This document shows, one piece after another, positions 61,725 to 64,000 of a DNA stretch of 64,000 bases (position 1 is its first letter; every line of letters begins with the position of its first letter). The stretch covers positions 1 to 64,000 of the forward strand of contig JAGNJD010000004.1 of NCBI GenBank assembly GCA_018000835.1, in the 5' to 3' direction. The notes beneath the pieces are model-generated. The model was given only the letters and a program-made list of their open reading frames with translations, did not search any database and was not told the origin of the DNA. The DNA is from Candidatus Goldiibacteriota bacterium (lineage in GTDB: Bacteria; Oederibacteriota; PGYV01; DSYL01). The position numbers and the translations under genes are program-made.

Positions 61725-64000
61725 TTATCTTATCACTGCTACTTTTTCAATCACCCTTTCGCCTTTTAATTCCATCACAATTAAATAAATACCGGATGAA
61801 ACAATCTTTCCTTTGTCGTTTGTTCCATCCCAGTAAAAATCGCCGCTTTCATAAGGGTCATCTTTGGAAGCAGATCCCGTATATTCAGAATCAATCAGAT
61901 TTTTTACAAAACTGCCGCTTAAGGTATAAACGGTTATTTTGAATTTCCCGCTTTTTGTGAGAACGTATCTTAATTTTAACTGCTGTGCTTTTGTCAAATC
62001 AATTAAATTTGAAAAAACCCTTATCTTGTTTTGTGGAAAAGGCAGTTCTACCCTGACAAACGGATAAACTGCATCTTCGTTTCCTGCAGAATCAAGCGTC
62101 TTTACAATATAAAAATAAACGTTGTCCCAGGTTGTCGTTAAATCAGTAAAAGTAACATCCGCAGTAGAAGTAAGTTTCAGGTAAGTTGCCCCGTTATCCG
62201 CGCTCCTGTAAACATTATAACCCGTAAGTGGATATCCATAGATACCGCCGGGTATTGCTGCATCCCACGTCAGGACAACGTCTTTCTTATTTACTATTTC
62301 ATAAGAAACTTTTGCACCCGGGGTTAATTTTGCCGGCTCATAAGGCATCACTGAAACCTCGCTGGATTTCGGGCCTTCACCTGCATCGGTTACGGATGCA
62401 ATGGAATAATAGTAAGTGGTGCCATTTATAAGATTGTAAGTATCTACGTATTCACGGCCATCGTAAGGCAGTCCATAAGCAACCGGTCCTCCATACGACT
62501 CCCCTTCAATTCTTCTATATATGTTGTATGAATTAGGCAAAACCCTTGACCAGAATAAATAAACCTTTTTATCTCCTGCTTTTGCAACAAGAGTAAGAGG
62601 CGGTTCTTTATATCCGGCAAATGTAAAAGGGAAATAAACATCCGAAAGGTCTTCGTTATTCATGGCATCAACGGTCTTTATTTTATAATAGTAAATTTCG
62701 TTTGACGTGTCCAGATTGTCGTCTACATAGTAATTTGCCGTAACCAGTAAAGCAACCGGTTCATAATTTCCATACGCGCCGGTAGCCCTGTAAATGTTGT
62801 AAGTATAAACGTTTCGTGTAAAAGTATATGGTTCTGCCGGGGCGTCCCACATCAAAAGTGCACCATTAAAAATATTGCTTATTTCCACGGCGGTAACGGA
62901 AGACGGCCTGATAAATGCATAAGCAGAAGACGTATTTGAAGCAGGTCCTTCTACAGAATTGTTATCTACGGCAGAAACCCTATAATAATAAGTAATTGTA
63001 TTTGAAACGGATGAAACGTTTTGTATGGTCATAATGGTATCGTAATAAACGTTTGAACCGGCAGGCGAAACGTTTAAAAATTCGTCTGCCTCGGGATAGG
63101 TTGAACGATAAATTTTAAAATGATTTACAGGATAATTCATCTGCCATTGCAATTTTATTTTACCGTCACCGGCAGACGTTGCAGTTAAATTATACGGAGC
63201 ATCAGGAGGGACGGATGCAACCGGCGTTATGTTCAAAGCATAAGCAGTTATGGTATCTGACGAACCGTAAAAATTGTTTCCCTGAACTTTGTAAAAATAA
63301 CATGTGTTGTTTGTAAGTCCAGTATCATAATAATAATTATTTGCAGTCGTCGTGACTTTGATATAATCCTGATTATTCATTGATCTGTATAAATTAAACG
63401 AAATAAAATCGTATCTTTCGTCTTTATCCCAGGTAAGATAAACGTAACCATTACCGGCAGCGCCCGTTAGCCCGCCCGGTTTTGCTGGAAAAGTTACCGG
63501 TCGTGCAGACACGACGTCGGTAAACCTGCCTTCCATATAATAATATGCAGAAATCCTGTAATAATAAACCACCCCTGTCGTCACGCCGGCATCAACGTAA
63601 GACGTATCAGACGTAAAAGTAACGTTTATATAATCTGCCGCATCTGTTGATCTGTAAACATTATAATCTGTTGCAATTTCATCCGCTGCGGGACTCCATG
63701 AAAGCGATAATGCACCAATTGTCTCCGCGGCTTTATCCACGGAAAAATTTACCGGCGCCGCAGGCTGTATGGTTACGTAAATAGGATTTGAAAATCCGGA
63801 TTCATCAGTATTCCTGATTGCGGTCACATTATAAACATATGATTCATTCGTTGTCACGTTTGTATCCGCAAACACGTTTGCATAAGAAGTTGAAATTTCA
63901 CTTCCATCCCTGTATATTTTGTAATAATTTATGCCTTCCTCGGAAAGATTTGCCATCCACGTCAAATTCACTTTATTTGAAGTATACGACGTAATTGAAA
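61725..64000 (-). CDS. Surface protein with seven or more fibronectin type III repeats (N-terminus beyond window)
   Basis: Open at the right edge; the frame continues upstream past 64000 as ..TSNKVNLTW. About 757 codons are visible. At least seven FnIII units recur, each with a YNVYRS-like turn (YKIYRDG, YNVYRSTD, FNLYRSMN, FKIYRSTY, YNIYRATG, YNIYRRIE, YNVYRSAD) and a 'TYYYSI' strand. The last 90 residues are a FlgD-type Ig domain (KLRYVLTKSGKFKITVYTLSG, WDGTNDKGKIVSSGIYLI, ending KVAVIR) like those of the other exported proteins in the window. Likely secreted or surface-anchored adhesin or enzyme partner. A signal peptide cannot be seen here. Confidence 0.85.
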   Translation of the reverse strand, partial: SITSYTSNKVNLTWMANLSEEGINYYKIYRDGSEISTSYANVFADTNVTTNESYVYNVTAIRNTDESGFSNPIYVTIQPAAPVNFSVDKAAETIGALSLSWSPAADEIATDYNVYRSTDAADYINVTFTSDTSYVDAGVTTGVVYYYRISAYYYMEGRFTDVVSARPVTFPAKPGGLTGAAGNGYVYLTWDKDERYDFISFNLYRSMNNQDYIKVTTTANNYYYDTGLTNNTCYFYKVQGNNFYGSSDTITAYALNITPVASVPPDAPYNLTATSAGDGKIKLQWQMNYPVNHFKIYRSTYPEADEFLNVSPAGSNVYYDTIMTIQNVSSVSNTITYYYRVSAVDNNSVEGPASNTSSAYAFIRPSSVTAVEISNIFNGALLMWDAPAEPYTFTRNVYTYNIYRATGAYGNYEPVALLVTANYYVDDNLDTSNEIYYYKIKTVDAMNNEDLSDVYFPFTFAGYKEPPLTLVAKAGDKKVYLFWSRVLPNSYNIYRRIEGESYGGPVAYGLPYDGREYVDTYNLINGTTYYYSIASVTDAGEGPKSSEVSVMPYEPAKLTPGAKVSYEIVNKKDVVLTWDAAIPGGIYGYPLTGYNVYRSADNGATYLKLTSTADVTFTDLTTTWDNVYFYIVKTLDSAGNEDAVYPFVRVELPFPQNKIRVFSNLIDLTKAQQLKLRYVLTKSGKFKITVYTLSGSFVKNLIDSEYTGSASKDDPYESGDFYWDGTNDKGKIVSSGIYLIVMELKGERVIEKVAVIR

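Overview
The window reads as a chromosomal segment of a low-GC, diderm, probably anaerobic bacterium. TolC-type outer-membrane proteins, a MacA/MacB-like exporter and a heptosyltransferase-type GT9 enzyme point to a two-membrane envelope. A benzoyl/2-hydroxyacyl-CoA dehydratase activator-like protein, radical SAM enzymes and a membrane pyrophosphatase fit an anaerobic lifestyle. Long Thr-rich linkers, 'YPNP'-type C-terminal Ig-like domains, a choice-of-anchor L protein and FnIII arrays recall uncultivated candidate phyla (Goldbacteria-like or related lineages). That placement is inference from style, not from a marker gene search. Nearly every gene is on the minus strand; only an IS remnant (about 36.8-37.4 kb), tRNA-Leu and the GT9 gene are on the plus strand.

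Layout: 0-1 kb, 3' part of the window cut through a TolC-like gene; 1.2-7.9 kb, polX, proB, obgE, a GH5-type glycosidase, then a compact tRNA-Lys-rplU-rpmA unit with its own promoter and terminator; 8-12.2 kb, a TolC-MacA-MacB-type tripartite exporter operon; 12.3-19.6 kb, two giant exported carbohydrate-active proteins (pectate-lyase-like, and a GH18 chitinase fused to a polysaccharide deacetylase); 19.6-22.2 kb, a sigma54 response regulator, an exported coiled-coil protein and a small membrane protein; 22.2-28.8 kb, an arginine operon argB-argD-argF-argG-(small membrane protein)-argH; 29-30.9 kb, hslVU; 31-36.7 kb, a choice-of-anchor L protein and a 1440-residue dehydratase-activase fusion; 36.8-41 kb, an IS remnant and three tandem RCC1-propeller lipoprotein genes; 41-45.7 kb, a glycosyltransferase and a riboflavin operon ribD-ribE-(DUF327)-ribBA; 46-54 kb, an accessory stretch with tRNA-Leu, an MNT/HEPN pair whose HEPN gene is frameshifted, DUF89, radical SAM, AAA/DUF4143, Fe-alcohol dehydrogenase and TerC genes, interspersed with small repeat elements; 54-61.6 kb, a membrane pyrophosphatase, STAS-domain proteins, a lipoprotein, GT9 and mutL; 61.7-64 kb, a FnIII surface protein cut by the window edge.

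The most interesting unexplained structure is (i) a dispersed family of short elements ending in CTGTCCGG-type inverted repeats, several lying a few bases past the stop codons of neighbouring genes and related to a decayed IS; (ii) three tandem, internally repetitive RCC1 lipoproteins with seven repeats each; and (iii) a set of exported proteins sharing Thr-rich linkers and a common C-terminal domain, two of which share an exact 54-bp DNA tract. No CRISPR array, prophage or clear-cut novel defence system was seen. All assignments come from reading motifs and context by eye; no database search was run.
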